DNA of 20,306 nucleotides, from contig CAZDXJ010000043.1 in the NCBI GenBank assembly GCA_964509475.1, positions 1 to 20,306 of the forward strand. Direction: 5' to 3'. The notes under the pieces are model-generated. The model had not been told where the DNA came from and searched no databases. It saw only the letters and a program-made list of their open reading frames with translations. Source of the DNA: CAZDXJ01 sp964509475 (GTDB lineage Bacteria; Pseudomonadota; Gammaproteobacteria; Methylococcales; Methylomonadaceae). Each line of letters starts with the position of its first letter. Positions within the stretch are counted from its first letter, which is position 1. Position numbers and translations under genes: made by a program. Of the stretch, positions 1 through 6,735 are shown one piece after another.

Positions 1-1
1 T

Positions 2-89
2 GCAAGCCCAGCCCTTCCGTGGAAGGGCTGGGCAAGCCTGATAAATCAACAACCTACACCTGCTTTTCAGAGGGAGTGAGTAGATACAA
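2..89 (+). repeat. Dispersed 88-bp hairpin-bearing repeat, copy 1
   Basis: This stretch matches the reverse complement of 5577-5664 over 88 bases with 6 mismatches and no gap. Its left end holds a perfect stem, 6-18 pairing with 21-33 around two bases. The right part ends in GTGAGTAGATACAA. It lies outside any gene. It resembles a REP- or MITE-like intergenic repeat, but no known family name can be assigned from the sequence alone. The element might extend beyond the left edge of the window. Confidence 0.85.
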
Positions 90-113
90 TGGATAAATGT
101 TTATCATGCAAGG

Positions 114-165
114 TGCGCACAACATTGGTTCGTAGCAAAAGAGCAACGAACCAATGTTGTGCGCA
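114..165. repeat. Perfect 20-bp inverted repeat with 12-nt loop
   Basis: Bases 114-133 are exactly complementary to 146-165, leaving a 12-base A-rich loop. No T-tract follows either arm, so it is a poor intrinsic terminator. It sits 25 bases after repeat copy 1 and about 240 bases before the porin gene. It could be a cruciform or protein-binding site, or the remnant of a small mobile element; its role is unknown. Confidence 0.8.
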
Positions 166-254
166 ATTTACCTGTAATAAATTGTATTTTAGGGTTAAGT
201 CTTTTAAATTCAATGGTTTGTTTTTATGGCATAAAAGCTGTATGATTTTTGTAA

Positions 255-292
255 ATGTCGTATTATCGCGACATGTTGTATTTTTGCAACAT
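255..292. promoter_or_regulatory. Tandem pair of dyads upstream of the porin, operator-like
   Basis: Two adjacent dyads are visible: ATGTCG-N8-CGACAT (255-274) and ATGTTG-N8-CAACAT (273-292), sharing two bases. They can also be read as two direct 18-bp units, 255-272 and 273-290, identical at 14 of 18 positions. The second ends 113 bases before the porin start codon. Tandem dyads of this kind are typical of cooperative regulator binding; the regulator is not known and the function is inferred. Confidence 0.4.
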
Positions 293-405
293 CTGGTCTG
301 GTATTTGGATCATCTGGCATCAATCAGCGTATTGCTTGGTGTCATCTATATACTTAGATTTGTACGGTGATAATTATAAGATTTTTACATGAAGGGGCTA
401 TACCT

Positions 406-1581
406 ATGCTTAAACAAACCAAAAAACACCAAACCTTGCAACTGGCCTTATGTGGTGCAGCACTCTGTTCCTCGCTGGCGCATGCGGATAACGAAGGCCT
501 AATCAAAAGTTTGACGAATTTCGATATTAACGAGACCTCCATATTAAAAGCCAATGATGTTCAGCTCGGTGGCTGGGTTGAGGCCGGTATCGCCGGCAAC
601 CCGGATGATCCGGCAAGCCGTTTCAATGGCCCTGTAACTTTCAGTGATCGTGCCAATGAATTCAATATGCAGGAACTGTATTTTTTCATTGAAAAAGCGG
701 TTAATGCGGAAGGCAGTGATTGGGATTTTGGTTTCCGTGCCGATGTGTTGTACGGAACCGATGCGCGTTTTTCACCAACGGCTAATCTGGATGACAAGCT
801 GATTTCCGATGCCAGTTCACGTTTTTATAAACTGGTATTTCCACAAACCTATGTTGAAGTGTTTGCACCGATTGGTAACGGCATCACCACTAAAATTGGT
901 CATTTTTATACCATTATCGGTAATGAAACCGTAACGGCACCGGATAACTTCTTTTTCTCGCATGCTTATACCATGCAATATGGCGAACCCTTTACCCATA
1001 CCGGTTTGTTAATGTCTTACCCTGTCAATGACAATATCAGTATCAGCGGTGGTGTGGTCAGTGGATGGGATTCGTTTTTTCAGGAACCGGCCAATTTTCT
1101 GGGTGGCGTCAGTTATACCACCGATGATGAGAAAACTTCGGTCGCTTTCTCGATGGTCACCGGCGATGTTGATAAAACCGATAAACATAACCGTACCATG
1201 TACAGTATTGTGATTAATCATGACATCCTGGATAATCTGCACTACACATTCCAGCATGACATGGGCATCGAGGAAAAATCGACTACGACCCCAAGCAATA
1301 CAAAATGGTATGGCATCAACCAATATCTGACCTATGATATCAATGATGATCTGGGGGCGGGTTTGCGTTTTGAGTGGTTCCGCGATGAGGGCGGTACCCG
1401 GGTTACCGGTGCCAGCGATCATTTCTTTGCGCTGACGGCGGGTTTGAACTGGTCGCCACTGAGCTGGTTAAAGGTTCGCCCTGAAATTCGTTATGACTGG
1501 AGCGACAGAACCAATGCCTATAATGATGGCAAATCCAGCGATCAAGTGTTGATTTCAGCGGATGCGATTATCACTTTCTAA
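406..1581 (+). CDS. Outer-membrane beta-barrel porin, OmpL-like (BBP2 family)
   Basis: Predicted 391-residue outer-membrane protein. The ATG at 406 is chosen because AAGGGG lies just upstream and because it opens directly into a signal peptide: a Lys-rich start, a hydrophobic core and a cleavage site AHA|DN after residue 27. An in-frame upstream ATG at 367 would add 13 residues before the signal and is unlikely. The mature protein is rich in alternating aromatic strands with Gly/Asp turns and ends in Phe (IITF), as BAM-assembled barrels do. The segments LGGWVEAGI near the start and the FFFSHAYTMQYGEPF and GVVSGWD patterns resemble the putative beta-barrel porin-2 (OmpL-like) family. The substrate cannot be inferred. 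It is transcribed alone, with operator-like dyads upstream and a terminator downstream. Confidence 0.8.
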   Translation: MLKQTKKHQTLQLALCGAALCSSLAHADNEGLIKSLTNFDINETSILKANDVQLGGWVEAGIAGNPDDPASRFNGPVTFSDRANEFNMQELYFFIEKAVNAEGSDWDFGFRADVLYGTDARFSPTANLDDKLISDASSRFYKLVFPQTYVEVFAPIGNGITTKIGHFYTIIGNETVTAPDNFFFSHAYTMQYGEPFTHTGLLMSYPVNDNISISGGVVSGWDSFFQEPANFLGGVSYTTDDEKTSVAFSMVTGDVDKTDKHNRTMYSIVINHDILDNLHYTFQHDMGIEEKSTTTPSNTKWYGINQYLTYDINDDLGAGLRFEWFRDEGGTRVTGASDHFFALTAGLNWSPLSWLKVRPEIRYDWSDRTNAYNDGKSSDQVLISADAIITF

Positions 1582-1702
1582 ACCGGGAACCGCTTACACG
1601 CTTGTGCAGTACCCGTTTTTCTTTGCCGAGACATCGTCAGGTGGTCGGTAAATATAGTGCTATAGCGGCGTTATTTATACCCGTAAAACAGCCGTCAAAA
1701 AT

Positions 1703-1746
1703 CCGGGGAACAGAGTTTTAAGCCACTCTGATTCTCCGGGTTTTTT
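1703..1746. terminator. Bidirectional intrinsic terminator between the porin and nirD-like genes
   Basis: A stem forms between 1703-1715 and 1726-1739, with one bulged A and one G-T pair, and is followed by six Ts at 1741-1746 on the plus strand. On the minus strand the same stem is followed by a T-run, the complement of AAAAAT at 1697-1702. It can therefore stop both the porin transcript and the convergent minus-strand pair that ends at 1749. Confidence 0.8.
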
Positions 1747-1748
1747 AT

Positions 1749-2210
1749 TCAGGAGTTTTCCATATCCAGGCCAAACCCCAGGTCAATATAATAGTCCTCG
1801 AACAACGGAAGCTGCAAGGCATCAAAACCCGTTCGGGTTTCGATATCCTCGATAAGACTCTGTAATTGTCCGTTGTCTGCCGCGACGATGACAAACCAGA
1901 GATTGAAAGTATGTTCCCGTTCGTAATTATGGTTGACTTGTGGGTAACGGCTAATGATTTGAGCGACATTCGACAATGAATCTGCGGGTATGGCCATCGC
2001 CACAAGCGTGCTGACACCAATGCGGTTTGGTGTGATAACAGGTCCTATGAGGCTGATATAATTGTTTTCAGCCAGTTCCGTCAGGGCGGATAATACCTCT
2101 TTCTCGGCTACGCCCAAACTATCCGCTATATCCCGATAAGGTGTCTGCGATAAAGGGAAACCTTGCTGGTAATCATTAAGCAATTGTTTTTGTAACGGCG
2201 TCAGTATCAT
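1749..2210 (-). CDS. Siroheme decarboxylase-like protein, NirD/NirH/AhbA-B family (Lrp/AsnC fold)
   Basis: This 153-residue protein has an AsnC-type winged-helix N-terminus (residues 1-50) and a RAM-like C-terminal domain. Residues 94-99 (HNYERE) and 102-107 (FNLWFV) are hallmarks of the siroheme decarboxylases of heme d1 and alternative heme synthesis (NirD, NirG, NirH, NirL, AhbA, AhbB), where the His/Arg region acts on siroheme carboxylates. LPLFEDYYIDLGF near the C-terminus also fits that family. It could therefore be an enzyme rather than a transcription regulator. Such enzymes usually work as pairs or fusions of two different subunits; only one is here and no other nir or ahb gene is in the window. 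It overlaps the upstream hydrolase by ATGA, suggesting translational coupling. Family fit is strong; the reaction is inferred. Confidence 0.75.
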   Translation of the reverse strand: MILTPLQKQLLNDYQQGFPLSQTPYRDIADSLGVAEKEVLSALTELAENNYISLIGPVITPNRIGVSTLVAMAIPADSLSNVAQIISRYPQVNHNYEREHTFNLWFVIVAADNGQLQSLIEDIETRTGFDALQLPLFEDYYIDLGFGLDMENS

Positions 2211-2995
2211 GTCGGTTTGTCAACAAAGTTCATGACTTCCTGCCACCAAGGCTCATTTGCTGATTTCGGCCAGTCATTGTGTCCTGCATTATGGAAAGTC
2301 CACAGTTTTTTATTTGTCGTCAAGGCATCGAATAAGCTGAGGCTGTGTTTGTTCGGTACGATCCGATCCTGGTCGCAAAGCAAGACAGCGATCTTGCCCG
2401 TAAAATGTTTCAGGTTATTGACGTTATCAAATTTGTCCTTGACCAGTAGTGCCGCAAAAAGAAACCAGTAATGGGTTTGGGCCACGCGTGGCATAGTATC
2501 AAAGGGTGTCAATAAAACCAGGCCGTGAATGGGAAGGGGTTTGCTGTTGATGATTCCTGATACAATCCCGCCGCCCAGGGATTCCCCCCAGAGGAACAGC
2601 GGTTCGCCAAATTGGGTCAAAGCGGTTTCTACCGTGGCGATACCATCATTTATCAGTATCTGCTCCGAGATAGCACCGGTTCTGCCACCATATCCGGGAT
2701 ATTCAGCAACAATGACGCGATATCCCAGGAATTGCAAGGCATCAAAGTAATAGCTTCGATCAATTGCCGAACCCGCATTGCCATGAAAAATTATGATGGT
2801 CCCTTTAGTGGGCTGCAATGCCCCTGTTTTTGTCAATCCACGGTAGTCTGTGTCAGATGGCCAGGCCTGGAGATGAGATTGGGAAACAAGCTGTTGATAT
2901 TTTGCAGCAGAAAAACGCTCTGGAAAATACATCAATTTCCGTTGGTACAGGAATGCGATGAACAGAATAATCAAATACATGAATAATGTAATCAT
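2207..2995 (-). CDS. Membrane-anchored alpha/beta hydrolase
   Basis: Predicted alpha/beta-hydrolase-fold protein of 262 residues from the ATG at 2995. That start opens a hydrophobic anchor (MITLFMYLIILFIAF) followed by KLMYFPERF, a layout common in Bem46/YheT-like single-pass hydrolases. A longer TTG start at 3046 lacks a good ribosome site. The oxyanion-type HGNAGS, the nucleophile elbow GESLGGG, the acidic residue in DQDRIVPN and a final His in GHNDWP make up a complete Ser-Asp-His set. The natural substrate is unknown; esters or acyl groups are likely. It is the first gene of a two-gene unit with the siroheme-decarboxylase-like gene, overlapping by four bases. Hydrolase assignment is firm, specificity is not. 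Confidence 0.82.
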   Translation of the reverse strand: MITLFMYLIILFIAFLYQRKLMYFPERFSAAKYQQLVSQSHLQAWPSDTDYRGLTKTGALQPTKGTIIIFHGNAGSAIDRSYYFDALQFLGYRVIVAEYPGYGGRTGAISEQILINDGIATVETALTQFGEPLFLWGESLGGGIVSGIINSKPLPIHGLVLLTPFDTMPRVAQTHYWFLFAALLVKDKFDNVNNLKHFTGKIAVLLCDQDRIVPNKHSLSLFDALTTNKKLWTFHNAGHNDWPKSANEPWWQEVMNFVDKPT

Positions 2996-3070
2996 AAGGC
3001 TTTCTGTTTTTGTTGACCGAGGTGTTTGGTGGAATACAGAAGGCAATTAAATTCCAATGGCTATGAAAAA

Positions 3071-3097
3071 TTGTACTGGATAAAGTGGAATTATACT
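3071..3097 (+). promoter_or_regulatory. Possible sigma-70 promoter for the glutamate-synthase-like gene
   Basis: TTGTAC at 3071-3076 and TATACT at 3092-3097 are separated by 15 bases, shorter than the usual 17. The -10 match is good and the spacing is poor. It lies about 90 bases before the start codon, in the divergent gap with the hydrolase gene. Confidence 0.35.
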
Positions 3098-3184
3098 GTT
3101 TATATTCAGAAATATTCCAATGTAACCTGGCTTATGCGTAGGATAATGATCATGGTATTTGAAACAGAGGGGGTGAATTAAGCA

Positions 3185-4789
3185 ATGAGAAAAAATTTTA
3201 TCGTATCGAGTTGCGTTGCATTATCACTCACGATAACCGGCGGGATTGTTTATGCTCCGGTCTTGTGGGGTTTGCTGTTGATTTTGCCGCTTGTTCTGTT
3301 AGGTGTTTATGACATGCTACAGACAGAACACAGCCTATGGCGGAACTATCCGGTTATTGGGCATATGCGCTGGCTGATGGAAGGTATCCGGCCGATGATT
3401 CAGCAATACTTTGTTGAATCCGATATTGACGGTGCACCTATTAACCGGATATTCCGTACCGTAGTGTATCAGCGTGCCAAACGGGAAATGGATACCGTGC
3501 CCTATGGCACCAAGTTCAATGTTTATAAAGCAGGGTATGAATGGATAGGCCATTCGCTGGCGGCAAAAGATTTGCAGGCTATCGACAGCGATATACGCGT
3601 AACTATTGGCGGCAAGGATTGTCACCAACCTTACTCTGCAAGTTTATTGAATATATCGGCGATGAGTTTCGGTGCTTTGAGTTCACATGCGATTATGGCA
3701 TTGAATGGCGGCGCCAAATTAGGCGGTTTTGCCCATAATACCGGAGAGGGCGGTATCAGTCGCTACCATCTGAAATATGGTGGTGATTTGATTTGGCAGA
3801 TCGGAACAGGTTATTTTGGTTGCCGAAGTGGCGATGGTCGGTTTGATGAACATTGTTTCGCTGAAAAGGCCCGGTTGCCTGAAGTGAAGATGATTGAAAT
3901 CAAATTATCACAGGGCGCGAAACCCGGGCACGGTGGTTTGCTTCCGGCGAGCAAAAATACTCCGGAAATAGCCCGGATAAGGGGGATTGAGCCTTATACA
4001 CGGGTCGCTTCGCCGGCGACGCATTCAACATTCAGTAATCCGGTCGAGTTAATGCTTTTTATCCGCAAACTGCGGGTTTTGTCTGAAGCCAAACCCATTG
4101 GTTTCAAATTGTGTATTGGTCAGCGCAGTGAATTTATCGCTCTGTGTAAAGCGATGCTGGAAACCGGCATCAAACCGGATTTTATCACGGTTGATGGTGG
4201 CGAGGGCGGAACTGGAGCGGCGCCTCTGGAATACAGTAATTCTATCGGTATGCCATTGATGGATGCTCTGGCTTTTGTCAGTGATTGTTTGATTGGTTTC
4301 GATTTGAAAAAGGAAATTAAAATTATCGCTTCAGGCAAGGTGTTTACCGGCTTTCATCTGGTCAAGCGTTTAAGTTTGGGTGCCGACCTGTGTAATAGCG
4401 CCCGCGGGATGATGCTGGCTATGGGCTGTATTCAATCTTTGCAATGCAATGCGGATACTTGCCCAACCGGTATTACCACCCAAAGGCCCGAACTGGTTCA
4501 AGGTCTGGATGTCGCTGACAAACGGCAACGGGTTGCCAGTTTTCATGCCGAGACATTGCGCAGCGTGGCTGAAATCCTGGCGGCGGCGGGTTTGGATAAT
4601 ACCGAAGAATTAAACCGCAGGCACATTTTTCGGCGTATCAATCAAACCCAAATTTTGCGCTACCAGGATATCTACCCCCCTTTAACCAAAGGTTGTTTGT
4701 TGGCCGGCCCGATACCGGCAGATTTTGTTGATGATATGCAGCAAGCCAATGCGCAGATGTTCGCGGCGGTTAGCTGTGATATTGATTGA
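3185..4789 (+). CDS. FMN-binding glutamate-synthase-family protein (GltB synthase domain only)
   Basis: This 534-residue protein matches the central synthase part of glutamate synthase without the N-terminal glutamine amidotransferase domain. Residues 10-40 form one or two hydrophobic segments, so it is probably tethered to the inner membrane. FMN-barrel patterns are visible: ISAMSFGALS (157-166), GGFAHNTGEGG (180-190), KPGHGGLLP (246-254) and DGGEGGTGAAP (337-347). A cysteine triad, C415-x5-C421-x4-C426 (GCIQSLQCNADTCPTG), is the [3Fe-4S] ligand set of GltS. Stand-alone members of this family occur in many bacteria and archaea, and their physiological reaction is mostly unproven. A GAGGGGG-like ribosome site lies about 9 bases before the ATG. 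No gltD-like partner is adjacent. Confidence 0.85.
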   Translation: MRKNFIVSSCVALSLTITGGIVYAPVLWGLLLILPLVLLGVYDMLQTEHSLWRNYPVIGHMRWLMEGIRPMIQQYFVESDIDGAPINRIFRTVVYQRAKREMDTVPYGTKFNVYKAGYEWIGHSLAAKDLQAIDSDIRVTIGGKDCHQPYSASLLNISAMSFGALSSHAIMALNGGAKLGGFAHNTGEGGISRYHLKYGGDLIWQIGTGYFGCRSGDGRFDEHCFAEKARLPEVKMIEIKLSQGAKPGHGGLLPASKNTPEIARIRGIEPYTRVASPATHSTFSNPVELMLFIRKLRVLSEAKPIGFKLCIGQRSEFIALCKAMLETGIKPDFITVDGGEGGTGAAPLEYSNSIGMPLMDALAFVSDCLIGFDLKKEIKIIASGKVFTGFHLVKRLSLGADLCNSARGMMLAMGCIQSLQCNADTCPTGITTQRPELVQGLDVADKRQRVASFHAETLRSVAEILAAAGLDNTEELNRRHIFRRINQTQILRYQDIYPPLTKGCLLAGPIPADFVDDMQQANAQMFAAVSCDID

Positions 4790-4809
4790 TGGAATGGTTT
4801 TTAGGGATA

Positions 4810-4823
4810 GTATGATTTCATAC
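4810..4823. promoter_or_regulatory. 14-bp palindrome upstream of yefM-yoeB
   Basis: GTATGA-TT-TCATAC is a perfect dyad lying 20 bases after the glutamate-synthase-like stop codon and about 150 bases before yefM. Further GTATG-type half-sites follow at 4821-4839. It could be an operator; no T-run follows, so it is not a terminator. The role is a guess. Confidence 0.3.
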
Positions 4824-4913
4824 CATACCATTTTGTATGCTGATTCAACACTTTTATCCAGGTCGCTATTAAACCCGTTCTTTGTTTCGCAACAGAACGT
4901 TTATAAGTCACCG

Positions 4914-4958
4914 TTGTCTGCAAAAAACAAAGGTAGGTACAATTATAGGTACAATGTT
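4914..4958 (+). promoter_or_regulatory. Promoter and direct repeats in front of yefM-yoeB
   Basis: TTGTCT (4914-4919), 18 bases, then TACAAT (4938-4943) form a plausible sigma-70 promoter. The -10 lies inside the first of two direct repeats, GGTACAATTAT (4936-4946) and GGTACAATGTT (4948-4958), spaced one helical turn apart. Repeats overlapping the promoter fit the autoregulation by the antitoxin-toxin complex known for yefM-yoeB; that these repeats are the operator is inferred. Confidence 0.5.
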
Positions 4959-4976
4959 TGTTTTAGGGGAAATATT

Positions 4977-5231
4977 ATGGATGCAATGAGCTATTCAGCT
5001 TTTAGATTAAATTTGGCGAGTACCCTCGATAAGGTGAATGAGGATCATAAACCCGTCTTGATTACCCGTCAGAATGGAAAGCCGGCCGTTCTTCTCAGTT
5101 TGGAAGACTTTCATTCTTACGAAGAAACATTTTATCTGATGACTAGCCCCAAAAATGCTGAAAGATTAAGTGAGGCTATCAATCAGATTGAAGCAGGGAA
5201 TGCCAGACATCACGACCTGATTGTTGAATGA
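4977..5231 (+). CDS. yefM: YefM-type antitoxin (Phd/YefM family)
   Basis: An 84-residue antitoxin. The ATG at 4977 is chosen because AGGGGA precedes it by seven bases and the protein then begins MDAMSYSAFRLNL, the usual YefM/Phd N-terminus; an upstream extension of the reading frame has no family support. Residues 1-50 form the DNA-binding dimer part (VLITRQNGKPAVLLSLEDF), and the C-terminal third, rich in Glu and Asn, is the flexible toxin-wrapping segment. It neutralises the YoeB endoribonuclease and represses its own promoter. Its stop overlaps the toxin start by ATGA, which keeps antitoxin and toxin synthesis coupled. Family assignment is clear. Confidence 0.93.
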   Translation: MDAMSYSAFRLNLASTLDKVNEDHKPVLITRQNGKPAVLLSLEDFHSYEETFYLMTSPKNAERLSEAINQIEAGNARHHDLIVE

Positions 5232-5482
5232 TTTTATCGTGGGCGGATTATGCCTGGGAGGATTATTTATATTGGCAGCATACAGACAAAAAAATTTTGA
5301 AACGTATAAACCTGCTGATTGATAATATCAGAAGGCAACCCTTTGATGGTATAGGTAACCCAGAACCATTGAAACATCATTGGTCTGGGTATTGGTCAAG
5401 ACGTATTAATCGGGAACATCGATTAGTGTACAAGGTACAAGATGAGTCCATTATTATTGTTCAATGCCGTTATCATTACTGA
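5228..5482 (+). CDS. yoeB: YoeB toxin, ribosome-dependent mRNA endonuclease
   Basis: An 84-residue RelE-superfamily toxin of exactly the usual YoeB length. The catalytic positions known from E. coli YoeB are all present at the same numbers: E46 (NPEP), R65 (REHR) and the C-terminal H83-Y84. The toxin binds the ribosomal A site and cleaves mRNA when YefM is degraded. It is intact and so probably active. It overlaps yefM by four bases. A copy of the dispersed 88-bp repeat begins about 95 bases downstream, and no clear terminator is seen between. Confidence 0.95.
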   Translation: MILSWADYAWEDYLYWQHTDKKILKRINLLIDNIRRQPFDGIGNPEPLKHHWSGYWSRRINREHRLVYKVQDESIIIVQCRYHY

Positions 5483-5576
5483 CAACATTTTGACAGGGTT
5501 TTGTCGGGTTGATGAAATTCCGGTTAGGTCTTTATTTTATAGGAGGCTGGGGAGTGACCGGAATAATTTACTAATT

Positions 5577-5664
5577 TTGTATCGACTCACCCCCTCTGAA
5601 AAGCCGGTGCAGGTTGTTGATTGATCAGGCTTGCCCAGCCCTTCCACGGAAGTGCTGGGCTTGC
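5577..5664 (-). repeat. Dispersed 88-bp hairpin-bearing repeat, copy 2 (inverted)
   Basis: This is the reverse complement of 2-89 at 82 of 88 positions. The hairpin lies at 5633-5660 and carries one change in one arm (GGAAGTGC), leaving a mismatch in the stem. It sits in the gap between yoeB and pstS. With copy 1 it brackets about 5.5 kb in inverted orientation. Confidence 0.85.
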
Positions 5665-5709
5665 CTAACCTGGGATGTTATGCAGAACGGCATGGATGTA
5701 TGCACGTGT

Positions 5710-5758
5710 CCTGATAAATCAATGAGCTGCGCCGGCTACAACACAACCGGGTGAGTAG
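5710..5758 (+). repeat. Degenerate third copy of the dispersed repeat
   Basis: CCTGATAAATCAA (5710-5722) is identical to 37-49 of copy 1, TGCGCCGGCT follows where copy 2 has TGCACCGGCT, and GTGAGTAG (5751-5758) matches 76-83 of copy 1 with nearly the same spacing. The GC-rich hairpin part is missing. It is in the same orientation as copy 1 and opposite to the adjacent copy 2. Confidence 0.55.
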
Positions 5759-5847
5759 TTACCCTAATGTTTACTTTTTCGGTCGTGTAAGTTTGCATCC
5801 GGGGTTTCGACAAACGGAGAGTCTTGAATGATTTAACAGGAGAAACC

Positions 5848-6735
5848 ATGAAAGCGTTTGTTTGCACCAATCTTGCACCTATTTTGCGGCTTGTTATGCC
5901 CTGTCTGCTTGTGTCGCTCATGGCCTGCTCGCCGTCCGAAACGGAAACGGTTCGTGTCGCCGGTTCGACCACGGTATTGCCAATCGTATCACAAGCCGCC
6001 GAACAATTTACCGATTCCACCGGTATCGCCATTATTGTCAATGCCGGCGGATCGGGGGTCGGCATCAATTATCTGGGCAATGGCCAAATCGATATCGGTA
6101 TGGCGTCCCGGGAAATCACCGAATCTGAAATCGAACAATATCCGGACGTGCAGTTTGTCCGTCATACGGTAGCAAAAGACGCGGTTGTGCCGGTGGTTTC
6201 TTCGGAAATCTATCAGGCGGGTGTACACGCCTTGTCACTGCAACAGATTGGACAGATTTATTTGGGTAAAATCACAAATTGGTCCCAGTTGGGGGGACCG
6301 GATAAGGAGATTCTGGTGATTGACAAGGAAAAATCACGCGGTACCCGGCATGTTTTCATGCAGGCGGTATTGGGTGACAGGGAGGCGGTAGCGCCAGGCG
6401 CGGATTTGGTGCTGGGCGCCAATAACGAAGAACAAACGGCGATTAGCCAAAGCGATGCAGCCATTGGTATGTTATCACAGGCCTGGTTGAACGATGATGT
6501 CAAGGGTTTGGCGATTGTGCTTGAAAATGGCCAGGTCATTGAACCCAGCCTGGATAATATTGCCGCCGGACGCTTTCCGATCAGCCGCGATTTGTTACTG
6601 GTGAGCAATGGCCAGCCTGAGGGGGCGCAAAAAGCCTTTATCGATTATGTGTTAAGTGATTCGGGACAGAAAATTGTCGCTGGTCTGGGTTATGTCCGCC
6701 TGCACAACCGCCGGGAGGGTACGCAGCTTGAATGA
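5848..6735 (+). CDS. pstS: Phosphate ABC transporter substrate-binding lipoprotein PstS
   Basis: Periplasmic phosphate-binding protein of 295 residues. The ATG at 5848 is preferred to one at 5824 because AGGAGA lies just upstream and it leads into a signal peptide ending in a lipobox (LMAC, lipidated Cys27), so the mature protein should be membrane-attached. Phosphate-binding loops are visible: AGSTTV (about 38-43), GGSGVGI and the later EKSRGTR. NYLGNGQIDIGMASREI and LGKITNWSQLGG are typical of PstS. It heads an operon with pstC, pstA and pstB. The 365-base gap upstream holds repeats but no obvious pho box, so PhoB control cannot be shown here. It is a little shorter than E. coli PstS, as in the PtsS_2-type subfamily. 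Confidence 0.93.
   Translation: MKAFVCTNLAPILRLVMPCLLVSLMACSPSETETVRVAGSTTVLPIVSQAAEQFTDSTGIAIIVNAGGSGVGINYLGNGQIDIGMASREITESEIEQYPDVQFVRHTVAKDAVVPVVSSEIYQAGVHALSLQQIGQIYLGKITNWSQLGGPDKEILVIDKEKSRGTRHVFMQAVLGDREAVAPGADLVLGANNEEQTAISQSDAAIGMLSQAWLNDDVKGLAIVLENGQVIEPSLDNIAAGRFPISRDLLLVSNGQPEGAQKAFIDYVLSDSGQKIVAGLGYVRLHNRREGTQLE

Noticed and set aside
114..165. Integron attC site in the 20-bp-arm inverted repeat
   Set aside because: The arms are perfectly matched and lack the RYYYAAC/GTTRRRY core pair and extrahelical bases needed for attC; no integrase gene is nearby.
317..337. Sigma-54-like promoter (TGGCAT ... TTGCT) upstream of the porin
   Set aside because: The distance between the GG and GC elements is about 16 bases instead of 10.
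89..370. Open frame of 93 codons on the plus strand before the porin
   Set aside because: Its start lies in the end of the repeat, it runs through the 20-bp inverted repeat, its composition is Cys- and Phe-rich without domain-like features, and no ribosome site fits.
1009..1422. 137-codon minus-strand frame inside the porin gene
   Set aside because: It is the antisense shadow of a well-supported beta-barrel gene, with no ribosome site or family signature.
3142..3160. Fur box-like GATAATGATCAT before the glutamate-synthase-like gene
   Set aside because: Only about 13 of 19 consensus positions fit and the second half is poor.
84..5576. Composite transposon bounded by the inverted 88-bp repeats
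   Set aside because: No transposase or integrase lies between the copies, no target-site duplication is evident, and the third copy outside shows that these repeats are scattered rather than paired ends.
5442..5624. 60-codon plus-strand frame after yoeB
   Set aside because: It overlaps the yoeB end in another frame and runs into the intergenic repeat; no support as a gene.
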